64,000 bases of DNA from the NCBI RefSeq assembly GCF_020532675.1, contig NZ_JAJAVE010000001.1:496001-560000 (forward strand). Direction: 5' to 3'. The translations under genes were made by a program, and so were the position numbers. The first letter of the stretch is position 1, and each line of letters begins with the position of its first letter. The notes beneath the pieces are model-generated. The model did no database searches. It had not been told where the DNA came from and was given only the letters and a program-made list of their open reading frames with translations. Below are positions 15,507-24,284 of the stretch, piece by piece. The stretch comes from Methylobacillus gramineus (GTDB lineage: Bacteria > Pseudomonadota > Gammaproteobacteria > Burkholderiales > Methylophilaceae).

Positions 15507-16403
15507 ATGGATAGAGTCATTGCGGCAGAGGTGTTTGTGTGTATTGCCGAGCATGGCAGCATGACGGCTGCCGCGCATGTCATGGATATGTCGCGTGCCA
15601 TGGTGACGCGATATTTGACCCAGATGGAAACATGGGCAGGTGTGCGTTTGCTGCATCGCACTACACGCAGGCTGACATTGACTGAGGCCGGCACAGCAAC
15701 GCTAGCACGCTGCCGCGAGATGTTGGCCATTGCATCCGGCATGAATGTGCTCGAGGAGAGTGGTCATGACCCGACCGGCCTCTTACGTATCAGTTGTGCA
15801 CAATCACTCGCTCAGTATGGCCTGGCGGCTATGGTCAGCCGCTACTTGCAACAATATCCCTTCACTGCGGTCGAGTTCCACATCAGCAACCATACCGTCA
15901 ATCTGGTGGAGGAGCGTATTGATCTGGCCATCCGTATTACCAATAATCTTGCGCCGGGCCTGATTGCGCGGCCACTTGGTACATGCAGCTCAGTAGTGTG
16001 CGCAGCCCCTGCTTATATTGCCAGGCATGGCAAGCCTCAAGGGGTAGAGGACCTGGCTTTGCATAATTGCCTGACCTATTCGTATTTTGGTAAAAGCCTG
16101 TGGACGTTCACCAGGCAGACACAAGAGTACACGGTGCCGGTCAGCGGCAACCTGAGTGCCAATGACTCCACCGTGTTGCTGGCTGCTGCGGTGGCCGGCG
16201 CCGGGGTGACTTTACAACCAGTACATGCGGTATTCCCGTTGATCAGGAGTGGCGAGCTGCAGGTGCTGCTGCCCGATTACCAGCCACGCTCGCTCGGCGT
16301 ATATGGGGTCTATCAATCGCGCCAGCATATGCCATTGACCTTGCGTTCCATGCTCGATTTCATGGTGGAAAACTGGTCAGCAAGCATGCCTAACAACATT
16401 TAA
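15507..16403 (+). CDS. LysR family transcriptional regulator
   Basis: This is a 298-residue LTTR. The N-terminal winged helix (AAEVFVCIAEHGSMTAAAH, then LLHRTTRRLTLTEAG near residues 50-65) is followed by a periplasmic-binding-protein-like effector domain. The sequence style (IDLAIRITNNLAPGLIARPLG) is that of the CrgA/YafC-like branch. It is divergent from the MBL-fold/DsbA-like pair, which it probably controls. Its stop codon overlaps the stop of the convergent metR gene. The effector is unknown. Confidence 0.88.
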   Translation: MDRVIAAEVFVCIAEHGSMTAAAHVMDMSRAMVTRYLTQMETWAGVRLLHRTTRRLTLTEAGTATLARCREMLAIASGMNVLEESGHDPTGLLRISCAQSLAQYGLAAMVSRYLQQYPFTAVEFHISNHTVNLVEERIDLAIRITNNLAPGLIARPLGTCSSVVCAAPAYIARHGKPQGVEDLALHNCLTYSYFGKSLWTFTRQTQEYTVPVSGNLSANDSTVLLAAAVAGAGVTLQPVHAVFPLIRSGELQVLLPDYQPRSLGVYGVYQSRQHMPLTLRSMLDFMVENWSASMPNNI

Positions 16404-17311
16404 AGCAGCTTGATATCTGCCAGATTCTCGGCACAGGTTTCCCGGATAATTCTTGCCAGTTCACGGGTATAAGGCTTGGCCATGGTGTCTGGCATACCGA
16501 TGGCATGCAGCTCGGACCACAGGCCTTTTTTGCCTATGGGCTTGGCAATCACATAATCATGCTCGATGTAGCTTTGTATGCCCCAGTTAGGCAGGGCCGC
16601 CAGCCCACGACGGCTGGCCACCAGTTGCATAATGGCAATTGTCAGCTCGCTGGTACGGCGCGTGAACTGGATATTCTCAGGTTTCAGCACCTGCCTGATC
16701 ACGTCTATACGATCTTCCGGCACCGGGTAGGTGATCAACGTTTCACCGGAAAAGTCTTCCGCCAGCAGTCGCTGCTTGTTGCGCAAGGCATGTTCAGGCG
16801 GGAGAACCGCCATGATCTCGAACTTGAATAACGGGATATGGCTCAGATCACGCTGTTTTTCTGGCAGGCTGCCAATCACCAGGTCGGCTTTGCCCTCATG
16901 CAACAAGTGCCAGGGATCGCTATGAAAGCCTGCGACCAAATCAATCTCCACTTCTGGCCAGGCACGGCGGAAAGCATCCATTACGGGGGTGAGCCAGTCA
17001 AAACAGGTGTGGCATTCCAGCACCAGCCTTAATTCACCAGACTGGTCGCTTTTCAGGCGTATCAGGTCACGCTCGGTTTTATCCAGTGCCTCAAGCACTT
17101 CGCGCGCCAGCTGTAATAGCCGGTCACCTGCAGGGGTGAATCGTATGCCGTGGGCGGTGCGCTGGAACAGGGTGATTGCGTAATGGGTTTCCAGCACGCG
17201 GATCTGGTGCGAGAGTGCAGATTGCGTGAGAAACACACGCTCAGCCGCATGGGCGAGCTTACCAGTGTCAGCAATGGCAACCAGGGATTTCAGGTGACGG
17301 ATTTCCAGCAT
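16400..17311 (-). CDS. metR: LysR-type regulator MetR
   Basis: This is a 303-residue LTTR with HTH LEIRHLKSLVAIADTGKLAHAAERVFLTQSALSHQI-type sequence and the effector-domain phrase VLECHTCFDWLTPVMDAFR, closely like E. coli MetR. MetR uses homocysteine as co-activator and drives metE and other methionine genes. It is divergent from metE with a perfect TGAA-N5-TTCA box between them. The start at 17311 (MLEIRHLK) matches the family; an upstream in-frame TTG is less likely. The final codons overlap the end of the neighbouring LysR gene by 4 bases. Confidence 0.93.
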   Translation of the reverse strand: MLEIRHLKSLVAIADTGKLAHAAERVFLTQSALSHQIRVLETHYAITLFQRTAHGIRFTPAGDRLLQLAREVLEALDKTERDLIRLKSDQSGELRLVLECHTCFDWLTPVMDAFRRAWPEVEIDLVAGFHSDPWHLLHEGKADLVIGSLPEKQRDLSHIPLFKFEIMAVLPPEHALRNKQRLLAEDFSGETLITYPVPEDRIDVIRQVLKPENIQFTRRTSELTIAIMQLVASRRGLAALPNWGIQSYIEHDYVIAKPIGKKGLWSELHAIGMPDTMAKPYTRELARIIRETCAENLADIKLL

Positions 17312-17337
17312 GATGGCATTGCCCTGCAAGAGTGATA

Positions 17338-17350
17338 TGAATTTAATTCA
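17338..17350. promoter_or_regulatory. MetR box
   Basis: TGAATTTAATTCA is an exact match to the TGAA-N5-TTCA MetR recognition consensus and is itself an inverted repeat. It is 27 bases from the metR start and about 85 bases from the metE start, the expected divergent placement. Confidence 0.8.
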
Positions 17351-17433
17351 AGTCTATCAAAAAAACTTTCGCTTTTTTAAAGTTTTTGCATCCATGACAA
17401 TGCGTCATCGTTATTTTGATCAGGAACCATATC

Positions 17434-19701
17434 ATGGCAATTGCACACATCCTTGGCTATCCGCGCATTGGCGAAAAACGCGCACTGAAGTTTGCCCAGG
17501 AATCTTTCTGGAAAGGCTCACTGAGCGCCTCCGGCTTGCAGGAGGTGGGGCAGGACTTGCGCGAACAACACTGGAAGAAACAGCAAAAGGCGGGGCTGGG
17601 GTTGGTTACCGCAGCTGATTTTACCTTTTACGACCATGTGCTGGATCATGCCATCCTGTTTGGGGCCACGCCATCTCGCTTTGGCTTCTCAGGGATACTG
17701 AATGAGCAGGATTACTTTGCATTGGCGCGCGGCAATGCCTCCCAACCTGCCATGGAAATGACCAAGTGGTTTGATACCAATTACCACTATATTGTCCCTG
17801 AATTGAATGCCGATACTGAGTTTTCCATCAACGCGCACGACTTTCTCTCACGTCTGGATGAAGCGCAAAAGCTGAGTAAGGCAGTAAAGCCGGTGATTCT
17901 TGGTCCAGTCAGTTTTATCTACCTGAGCAAGGCCAGGGGGATTAATCGACTGGATCTACTGGACAAGCTTGCTGAGCAGTATGCGCATTTACTGAAAGAG
18001 CTGCATCATCGCAAGATTGAATGGGTGCAGATTGACGAGCCCATTTTTGCACTGGACTTGAGCGATGAATGGTTGAAAGCATTTGAGCGTGCGTATGCCT
18101 GGTTCCGCACCTCCAGGCCCAAGCTGTTGTTGACGACATATTTTGCCAATGTAGCGCGCTATCAGGGCTACATCACCAATCTGCCGGTGGATGGGGTGCA
18201 TATCGACCTGGTACGTGCGCCTGAGCAGCTTGCTCCCTGGCTCAATGCTTTGCCTGGCCACTGGGTACTCTCAGCGGGCGTGGTCGATGGCCGCAATATC
18301 TGGCGCAATGATCTGGATCAAAGTCTGCAAATTCTCAAGCCGCTGGCACAGAAACTGGGGGATCGCTTGTGGGTGGCTTCCAGTTGCTCCCTGTTGCATA
18401 CCCCGGTGACCCTGGCGCATGAAGAGAAGCTGGATGCAGAGGTGAAGTCCTGGTTGGCGTTTGCCGATGAGAAACTGGAAGAGCTTGACCTGCTGGTAAA
18501 GGCCATCAATGAGGGAGAGGGCGTGGTGGCGGAAGCGCTGGCCATATCCCGCACTGCGATTGCCGCACGCCAGGCCTCGCCACGGGTGCATTCTGCGGCT
18601 GTAAATGCAAGATTGGCCGCGTTGAGCGAGATCAATGAGGAGCGCCAGAACCCGTTTGCCGAGCGTAAACATGCCCAGCATGCAAGGCTAAAACTGCCCT
18701 TGCTGCCCACCACAACGATAGGCTCTTTCCCGCAAACAGCTGAGATTCGTGCCAGTCGTGCTGCGTTCAAGAAGGGCGAGATTCCGGCAGCGCAGTATGC
18801 AACTGATATGGAAAACCATATTAGCTATGCCATCCGGGAGCAGGAGGCATTGGATATTGATGTGCTGGTCCATGGCGAAGCAGAGCGTAACGACATGGTG
18901 GAGTATTTTGGTGAGCAATTGGCCGGATATGCCTTTAGCCAGCATGGCTGGGTACAGAGTTATGGTTCACGTTGCGTGAAGCCACCAGTGATTTATGGGG
19001 ATGTGTATCGCCCGGTCGCCATGACGGTGGAAACCGCACGTTATGCACAATCGCTGACAACACGCCCGGTCAAGGGCATGCTGACAGGCCCGGTAACTAT
19101 GCTGCAATGGTCATTTGTACGCGATGACCAGCCGCGTCAAATCACGGCATTACAACTGGCATTGGCGATTCGCGATGAAGTGGATGATTTGCAGCAGGCC
19201 GGGATTGCCGTGATCCAGATTGATGAACCTGCTTTCCGCGAGGGATTGCCCTTGCAAGGCGCTGAGTGGAAGCAGTATCTGGATTGGGCGGTGCGTGCCT
19301 TCAAACTATCGGCAAGCGTGGCAGAGGATAGTACGCAGATTCACACCCATATGTGCTATTCAGAGTTTAACGACATCCTGCCTGCCATTGCGGCCATGGA
19401 TGCTGATGTGATCACGATAGAAACTTCACGATCACACATGGAGCTGCTGGATGGTTTTGGTGAGTTCAAGTACCCGAACGAGATTGGACCGGGTGTTTAC
19501 GATATTCACTCTCCACGCGTACCTTCCGAGCAGGAAATCGAGAAGCTCATGCAGCGTGCCGTTGAGGTAGTGCCAGTTGAACAACTCTGGATCAACCCGG
19601 ATTGCGGGCTGAAAACCCGTGCATGGGAAGAAACGCGTGCCGCATTACAGAATATGGTGACTGTGGCTAAAGCCTTGCGCCAGAAATATCAGTCTATATA
19701 G
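17434..19701 (+). CDS. metE: Cobalamin-independent methionine synthase MetE
   Basis: This is a 755-residue enzyme, 5-methyltetrahydropteroyltriglutamate-homocysteine methyltransferase, the last step of methionine synthesis, needing zinc but no B12. The N-terminal half starts MAIAHILGYPRIGEKRALKFA. The catalytic C-terminal barrel carries the zinc ligands in HMCYSEF (His639, Cys641) and DCGLKT (Cys724). The start at 17434 has AGGA 8 bases upstream. It is regulated by MetR through the adjacent box; no B12 riboswitch precedes this gene itself, though one precedes nrdA 0.7 kb downstream. Length agrees with E. coli MetE (753). Confidence 0.97.
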   Translation: MAIAHILGYPRIGEKRALKFAQESFWKGSLSASGLQEVGQDLREQHWKKQQKAGLGLVTAADFTFYDHVLDHAILFGATPSRFGFSGILNEQDYFALARGNASQPAMEMTKWFDTNYHYIVPELNADTEFSINAHDFLSRLDEAQKLSKAVKPVILGPVSFIYLSKARGINRLDLLDKLAEQYAHLLKELHHRKIEWVQIDEPIFALDLSDEWLKAFERAYAWFRTSRPKLLLTTYFANVARYQGYITNLPVDGVHIDLVRAPEQLAPWLNALPGHWVLSAGVVDGRNIWRNDLDQSLQILKPLAQKLGDRLWVASSCSLLHTPVTLAHEEKLDAEVKSWLAFADEKLEELDLLVKAINEGEGVVAEALAISRTAIAARQASPRVHSAAVNARLAALSEINEERQNPFAERKHAQHARLKLPLLPTTTIGSFPQTAEIRASRAAFKKGEIPAAQYATDMENHISYAIREQEALDIDVLVHGEAERNDMVEYFGEQLAGYAFSQHGWVQSYGSRCVKPPVIYGDVYRPVAMTVETARYAQSLTTRPVKGMLTGPVTMLQWSFVRDDQPRQITALQLALAIRDEVDDLQQAGIAVIQIDEPAFREGLPLQGAEWKQYLDWAVRAFKLSASVAEDSTQIHTHMCYSEFNDILPAIAAMDADVITIETSRSHMELLDGFGEFKYPNEIGPGVYDIHSPRVPSEQEIEKLMQRAVEVVPVEQLWINPDCGLKTRAWEETRAALQNMVTVAKALRQKYQSI

Positions 19702-19753
19702 CTATTGTTCGCTTGATAGCGTCTGCAAATGCCAGGATTTGCCTGAAGGTTTG

Positions 19754-19812
19754 CTGGATTCACTGTTAATAACAAGTGAATCCAGTACTCACCAGCTAGT
19801 CCTGGTATTTTT
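19754..19812 (+). terminator. Tandem hairpins after metE
   Basis: CTGGATTCACT (19754-19764) pairs perfectly with AGTGAATCCAG (19775-19785). It is followed by ACCAG (19791-19795) / CTGGT (19802-19806) and ATTTTT. The second hairpin plus T-run looks like the actual rho-independent stop. Confidence 0.7.
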
Positions 19813-19842
19813 CTATCCGTCTTATTCATTCACTGCACGGCT

Positions 19843-20181
19843 TTATTCACTGTGCGGCAGGATGGTGGCCAGGGCCTGTTTGATCGTCAGTGCATCCGTA
19901 GGACGTACGACTCTGGAGACCTCCAGGCCATCCCGCATGAAAATCAGGGTAGGCCAGAGTTTGACGCTGAAACTGCGGCCCAGGCGTTTACCTTTGCCAT
20001 CTTCAATCCTGATATGCAGCAAGCTGGAGTTAGAGGGCAGTGCCTGCCTGATCAGAGGCTGCGCCGCCTGGCAATAACCACACCAGCCAGTACCAAATTC
20101 CAGTACGACCGCACCTTGCATTGCATCAACTTCTGCGCGGCCGGGATCAGGGGTGATGGGGGTAGGAGGATCTATGCTCAT
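19843..20181 (-). CDS. Thioredoxin family protein
   Basis: This is a 112-residue thioredoxin fold with the active site FGTGWCGYCQAAQPL (CGYC at about residues 34-37) and the cis-Pro region KLWPTLIFMRDG. There is no signal peptide, so it is cytoplasmic. CGYC instead of CGPC, and divergence from TrxA, suggest a specialised thiol-disulfide exchange role. It is transcribed away from the riboswitch-nrdAB operon. Ribonucleotide reductase needs a thioredoxin or glutaredoxin for re-reduction, so a link is possible but unproven. Confidence 0.85.
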   Translation of the reverse strand: MSIDPPTPITPDPGRAEVDAMQGAVVLEFGTGWCGYCQAAQPLIRQALPSNSSLLHIRIEDGKGKRLGRSFSVKLWPTLIFMRDGLEVSRVVRPTDALTIKQALATILPHSE

Positions 20182-20331
20182 TTGAGTACCAATTTTATCG
20201 CCTGTTCAGGTGGACGGCAAAGCGCATTTGATGGTTCCTCATCTGCCTATTCATCATGAAAAAATTTATGCTTATAAATCCGATATATATGAAATTTACC
20301 CTGCAATATATCAATATGTAGTGGTTTTAAA

Positions 20332-20362
20332 TTCACACAACCCCATTTCCTTGGGGTATAGT
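20332..20362 (+). promoter_or_regulatory. Possible promoter for the riboswitch-nrdAB transcript
   Basis: TTCACA (20332-20337) and TATAGT (20357-20362) are spaced 19 bases apart. A start point near 20369 would lie just before the riboswitch P1 stem. The spacer holds a palindrome, ACCCCA-N6-TGGGGT (20340-20357), which could be an operator. The spacing is longer than ideal. Confidence 0.4.
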
Positions 20363-20370
20363 TCAGGCCA

Positions 20371-20566
20371 CTACGGTGTTCGACTTTCATTCAAAAAGCC
20401 GACAATAAGGGAATGCGGTGCAAGGGGATAAGCTGTAATCCGCAGCTGCCCCCGCAACTGTAACCGGATAGCAGATTGCCAACTCTGATGGTCACTGAGT
20501 CTGTCTTGATTGGCTTGGGAAGGCCGACAATCTGCGATGACCCGGAAGCCAGGAAACCTGCTGTAG
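20371..20566 (+). ncRNA. Cobalamin (B12) riboswitch
   Basis: The P1 stem pairs CTACGG (20371-20376) with CTGTAG (20561-20566). Conserved internal elements are present: AAGGGAATGCGGTGCAA, then CCGCAGCTGCCCCCGCAACTGTAA, and the B12 box AAGCCAGGAAACCTGC at 20546-20561. These are the hallmark blocks of the adenosylcobalamin riboswitch. It precedes nrdA with about 190 bases of expression platform, so adenosylcobalamin should repress this class Ia ribonucleotide reductase. This is known logic in organisms that also own a B12-dependent class II enzyme; that second enzyme is not in the window. Confidence 0.95.
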
Positions 20567-20757
20567 ATAAATTTCATAACGTTTGAGGCGGGGTGTTCTC
20601 GGCAGATGCACGGTGTGTTGGCGCGTATCGCTTTCATGCTGTTTGCAATGCTGGCCTTGAGCCGGTGCATATTCGTCAGATTGATGCTTGATCCAGGCTT
20701 GGCCTGGGCTTGATGCGCTGTGTTGAGGCACCCTGCTTCCTGAACTGGGAGCCATAA
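20567..20757 (+). other. nrdA leader and riboswitch expression platform
   Basis: This is the 191-base stretch between the aptamer and nrdA. It contains a short hairpin CCAGGC-TTG-GCCTGG (20693-20707), a Shine-Dalgarno-masking hairpin (20735-20752) and a 35-codon hydrophobic reading frame (20606-20713, starting MHGVLARIAF) with no good ribosome binding site. There is no T-run terminator, so control is more likely at translation initiation. Confidence 0.5.
20735..20752 (+). promoter_or_regulatory. Hairpin that masks the nrdA ribosome binding site
   Basis: GCTTCC (20735-20740) pairs with GGGAGC (20747-20752) over a 6-base loop, including one G-U pair. GGGAG is the nrdA Shine-Dalgarno sequence, 6 bases ahead of the ATG at 20758. 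It is a ready-made sequester stem for a B12-controlled switch. Confidence 0.55.
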
Positions 20758-23037
20758 ATGACAAAGTACGAATCTATGAAAGCCACCAAGCGTGATGGTC
20801 GCTTGGAGCCTATCAATCTCGACAAAATTCACCGCGTGATTGATTGGGCAGCACAGGGCCTGAATAATGTGTCGGTTTCCCAGGTGGAGTTACGTTCCCA
20901 CATCCAGTTTTATGATGGCATTCGTACCGATGCTATCCACGAAACGATTATAAAGTCTGCCGCCGATCTGATTTCTGAAGAAACACCAGACTATCAGTAC
21001 CTGGCAGCGCGCCTGTCTATTTTTCACTTGCGCAAGATCGCTTATGGCCAGTTTGAGCCGCCGCACCTGTTTGCCCATGTGACGCATCTCACCGAGATGG
21101 GTAAATACGACCAGCATCTCCTGAAGGATTACACTCAGGAAGAGTTTGATGAGCTGAATGGCTATATTGATCACTGGCGCGATATGAATTTTTCTTACGC
21201 CGCGGTCAAGCAGCTTGAGGGTAAATACCTCGTGCAAAATCGGGTATCGAAGAAAATTTACGAGAGCCCACAGTTTTTGTACATCTTGGTTGCTATGTGC
21301 TTGTTTGCCAAGTACACAGGCAAGGCACGCCTGGATTACATCAAGCGTTTTTATGATGCGGTTTCTACCTTCAAGATTTCCCTGCCAACGCCCATCATGT
21401 CTGGCGTGCGTACACCTACTAGGCAGTTCAGCTCATGCGTACTGATTGAGTGTGATGACAGCCTGGATAGTATCAATGCGACTACCAGTGCGATTGTGAA
21501 ATATGTATCCCAACGTGCAGGGATAGGCGTGAATGCAGGACGTATCCGCGCCCTGGGTAGTGAAATTCGCAATGGTGAGGCCCAGCATACGGGTTGCCTG
21601 CCTTTCTACAAGCTGTTCCAGTCTGCAGTGAAGTCTTGCTCGCAGGGCGGTGTACGTGGCGGGGCGGCTACCTTGTTCTATCCAATCTGGCACCTGGAAG
21701 TGGAGTCATTGCTGGTGCTCAAGAACAATCGCGGCGTGGAAGAAAACCGTGTGCGTCACCTGGATTATGGTGTGCAGATCAATCGCCTGATGTATCAGCG
21801 CCTGATTAATGGCAAGAACATTACCTTGTTCTCACCGCATGATGTCCCTGGCTTGTATGACGCCTTCTTTGCTGACCAGGACGAGTTTGAGCGTCTCTAT
21901 TTGCAATATGAGCTGGATGACAGCATCCGCAAGCGCAGCCTGCCTGCTGTCGATCTGTTCTCGCTGGTGATGCAGGAACGTGCGGGTACTGGTCGTATCT
22001 ATATTCAGAACGTCGATCATTGCAATACGCACAGCCCATTTGACCCTGCGGTGGCCCCTGTACGCCAGTCCAACCTGTGTATGGAAATTGCATTGCCGAC
22101 CAAGGCATTGAATGACATCAATGATGCAGAGGGTGAAATTGCCCTGTGCACCTTGTCCGCATTCAATCTTGGTGCCCTGGAGACTCTGGATGAGCTGGAA
22201 GGCTTGTCTGACCTGGTGGTTCGCGCCCTGGATGCCTTGCTTGAGTATCAGGATTATCCAGTGAAAGCAGCGCTGAATGCCACGGATAAACGCCGCTCCC
22301 TGGGTGTTGGCGTGATCAACTATGCTTATTACCTGGCAAAAAATGGTACCAACTACACCAGTAATGATGCACTTGGGTTGACTCATCGCACCTTTGAAGC
22401 CATCCAGTATTACCTGTTGAAAGCATCAGTGCAGTTATCCCGTGAGTTTGGCCCATGCCAGGCTTTCCAGGAAACCACTTATGCCAAGGGTATATTGCCA
22501 ATCGATACCTACAAAAAGGATCTGGATGCGGTGTGCAGTGAGCCGCTACAACTTGATTGGGAAAGCCTGCGCAAGGATATCCAGGCGCATGGCCTGAGAA
22601 ACTCGACCCTGACAGCCTTAATGCCCTCAGAGACTTCCAGTCAGATTGCCAATGCGACCAATGGGATTGAACCGCCACGTGGTCTGGTCTCAGTCAAACA
22701 ATCCAAGGATGGTATTTTGCGTCAAGTGGTGCCAGAAATTGATCGCTTGCGTGACCAGTATCAACTGTTGTGGAAAATGCCTAACAATGAAGGTTATCTG
22801 AAATTGGTTGGGGTTATGCAGAAGTTTGTTGACCAGTCTATCTCGGCCAATACCAACTATGATCCAACCCGCTTTGAAGGTGGGCGTGTGCCGATGAAGC
22901 AACTGCTGAAAGACTTGTTGCAGGTGTACAAGCTGGGTATCAAGACGCTTTACTACCACAACACCCGCGATGGGGCGAGCGATGGCTCAAATGCAGAGGC
23001 AGAAGATGACTGCGCAGGTGGTGCGTGCAAGATTTAA
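20758..23037 (+). CDS. nrdA: Class Ia ribonucleoside-diphosphate reductase, alpha subunit NrdA
   Basis: This 759-residue catalytic subunit reduces ribonucleoside diphosphates to deoxy forms. The N-terminal ATP-cone starts TKRDGRLEPINLDKIHRV. Redox cysteines are Cys227 and Cys464, the thiyl-radical Cys441 is in NLCMEIALPT, radical-transfer Tyr732-Tyr733 are in TLYYHNTRDGA, and the C-terminal pair is Cys752/Cys757 (CAGGACKI end). Numbering runs two ahead of, or two behind, E. coli NrdA; over long stretches the sequence reads almost as the enterobacterial protein. It is first in an nrdA-nrdB-ferredoxin operon behind a B12 riboswitch. The start at 20758 has GGGAG 6 bases upstream. Confidence 0.98.
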   Translation: MTKYESMKATKRDGRLEPINLDKIHRVIDWAAQGLNNVSVSQVELRSHIQFYDGIRTDAIHETIIKSAADLISEETPDYQYLAARLSIFHLRKIAYGQFEPPHLFAHVTHLTEMGKYDQHLLKDYTQEEFDELNGYIDHWRDMNFSYAAVKQLEGKYLVQNRVSKKIYESPQFLYILVAMCLFAKYTGKARLDYIKRFYDAVSTFKISLPTPIMSGVRTPTRQFSSCVLIECDDSLDSINATTSAIVKYVSQRAGIGVNAGRIRALGSEIRNGEAQHTGCLPFYKLFQSAVKSCSQGGVRGGAATLFYPIWHLEVESLLVLKNNRGVEENRVRHLDYGVQINRLMYQRLINGKNITLFSPHDVPGLYDAFFADQDEFERLYLQYELDDSIRKRSLPAVDLFSLVMQERAGTGRIYIQNVDHCNTHSPFDPAVAPVRQSNLCMEIALPTKALNDINDAEGEIALCTLSAFNLGALETLDELEGLSDLVVRALDALLEYQDYPVKAALNATDKRRSLGVGVINYAYYLAKNGTNYTSNDALGLTHRTFEAIQYYLLKASVQLSREFGPCQAFQETTYAKGILPIDTYKKDLDAVCSEPLQLDWESLRKDIQAHGLRNSTLTALMPSETSSQIANATNGIEPPRGLVSVKQSKDGILRQVVPEIDRLRDQYQLLWKMPNNEGYLKLVGVMQKFVDQSISANTNYDPTRFEGGRVPMKQLLKDLLQVYKLGIKTLYYHNTRDGASDGSNAEAEDDCAGGACKI

Positions 23038-23060
23038 GCGCTACAAGACAAGGTGCACGT

Positions 23061-23088
23061 TTCCGCCAGTTGTATGAGACTGGTGGAA
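23061..23088 (+). other. Hairpin between nrdA and nrdB
   Basis: TTCCGCCAGT (23061-23070) pairs with ACTGGTGGAA (23079-23088), a 10-bp stem with one G-U pair and an 8-base loop, and no T-run. It may set differential stability or translation of nrdB within the operon. Confidence 0.5.
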
Positions 23089-23150
23089 GCCTGCCATCTG
23101 TCCTGGACGACATTGTGTAATGCATTTAATGAACGATAGAGAAAAAATCC

Positions 23151-24284
23151 ATGGCGTATAGCATTTTTTCCAAGAACGACAACGAACAGTTAAAAGAGCC
23201 GATGTTCTTCGGTCAGCCAGTCAATGTTGCGCGGTATGATCAGCAGAAATACCCCGTCTTTGAAAAACTGATTGAAAAGCAGCTTTCCTTCTTCTGGCGC
23301 CCTGAGGAAGTCGATGTGTCACAGGATAGGTCTGATTACCAGAACTTGCCTGAGCATGAGAAACACATTTTCATCAGCAACCTGAAATACCAGACGCTGC
23401 TGGACTCGATACAGGGCCGTAGCCCGAATGTCGCCTTGCTGCCGCTGGTTTCCCTGCCTGAGCTGGAAACCTGGATTGAGACCTGGGCGTTTTCCGAAAC
23501 TATACACTCGCGTTCTTATACCCATATCATCCGTAATATCGTCAATGATCCCTCGGTGATCTTTGATGACATTGTGCGCAACGAGAACATCACGGCACGC
23601 GCGCTGGATATTTCTGGCTATTATGATGACCTTATTCACCAGACCATGCTGTATTCACAGTTGGGCGAAGGTGAGCACATCATTAATGGCGAGCTCAAGT
23701 CAGTCAATCTGCGCCAGCTCAAGAAACAGCTGTATTTGTGCCTGATGAACGTCAATATCCTGGAAGCTATCCGCTTCTATGTGAGTTTTGCCTGTTCATT
23801 TGCTTTTGCCGAGCGCAAGCTGATGGAAGGTAATGCCAAGATCATTCGCCTGATCGCCCGCGACGAAGCCCTGCACCTGACCGGCACGCAGCATATGCTC
23901 AACATCATGCGCTCCGGCCAGGATGATGCCGAGTTTGCGGAGATTGCCGTTGAGCTGCAACAAGAGTGCTTTGAGATGTTCCGTGATGCTGCCAACCAGG
24001 AGAAGAAGTGGGCAGAATACCTGTTCAAGGATGGTTCTATGATAGGCCTGAACAAGGATATTCTCTGCCAATACGTCGAACACATCACCAATAACCGCAT
24101 GGCCGCTGTTGGCTTGCCACCGGCATTTGAAAATGCCAAGAGCAATCCTATCCCATGGATCAATACCTGGCTGGCCTCGGATACGGTTCAGGTAGCACCT
24201 CAGGAAGTTGAGTTGAGCTCATACCTCATTGGTCAGATCGACTCGGAGGTCTCAGCTGACGATCTCAACGACTTTGAACTGTGA
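23151..24284 (+). CDS. nrdB: Class Ia ribonucleoside-diphosphate reductase, beta subunit NrdB
   Basis: This is a 377-residue diiron-tyrosyl radical subunit. Ligands Asp85, Glu116 and His119 (in [11 protein letters not shown]), the radical Tyr123, and the second Glu/His set in [14 protein letters not shown] are all present, as is the C-terminal tail that docks on NrdA ([12 protein letters not shown]). Length and sequence track E. coli NrdB (376) very closely. Its stop codon overlaps the GTG start of the ferredoxin gene (GTGA), so the two are translationally coupled. It is 113 bases after nrdA with a hairpin in the gap. Confidence 0.98.
   Translation: MAYSIFSKNDNEQLKEPMFFGQPVNVARYDQQKYPVFEKLIEKQLSFFWRPEEVDVSQDRSDYQNLPEHEKHIFISNLKYQTLLDSIQGRSPNVALLPLVSLPELETWIETWAFSETIHSRSYTHIIRNIVNDPSVIFDDIVRNENITARALDISGYYDDLIHQTMLYSQLGEGEHIINGELKSVNLRQLKKQLYLCLMNVNILEAIRFYVSFACSFAFAERKLMEGNAKIIRLIARDEALHLTGTQHMLNIMRSGQDDAEFAEIAVELQQECFEMFRDAANQEKKWAEYLFKDGSMIGLNKDILCQYVEHITNNRMAAVGLPPAFENAKSNPIPWINTWLASDTVQVAPQEVELSSYLIGQIDSEVSADDLNDFEL

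Noticed and set aside
20371-20832. 153-codon minus-strand reading frame
   Set aside because: It lies over the cobalamin riboswitch and the nrdA start, with no family match and no ribosome binding site.
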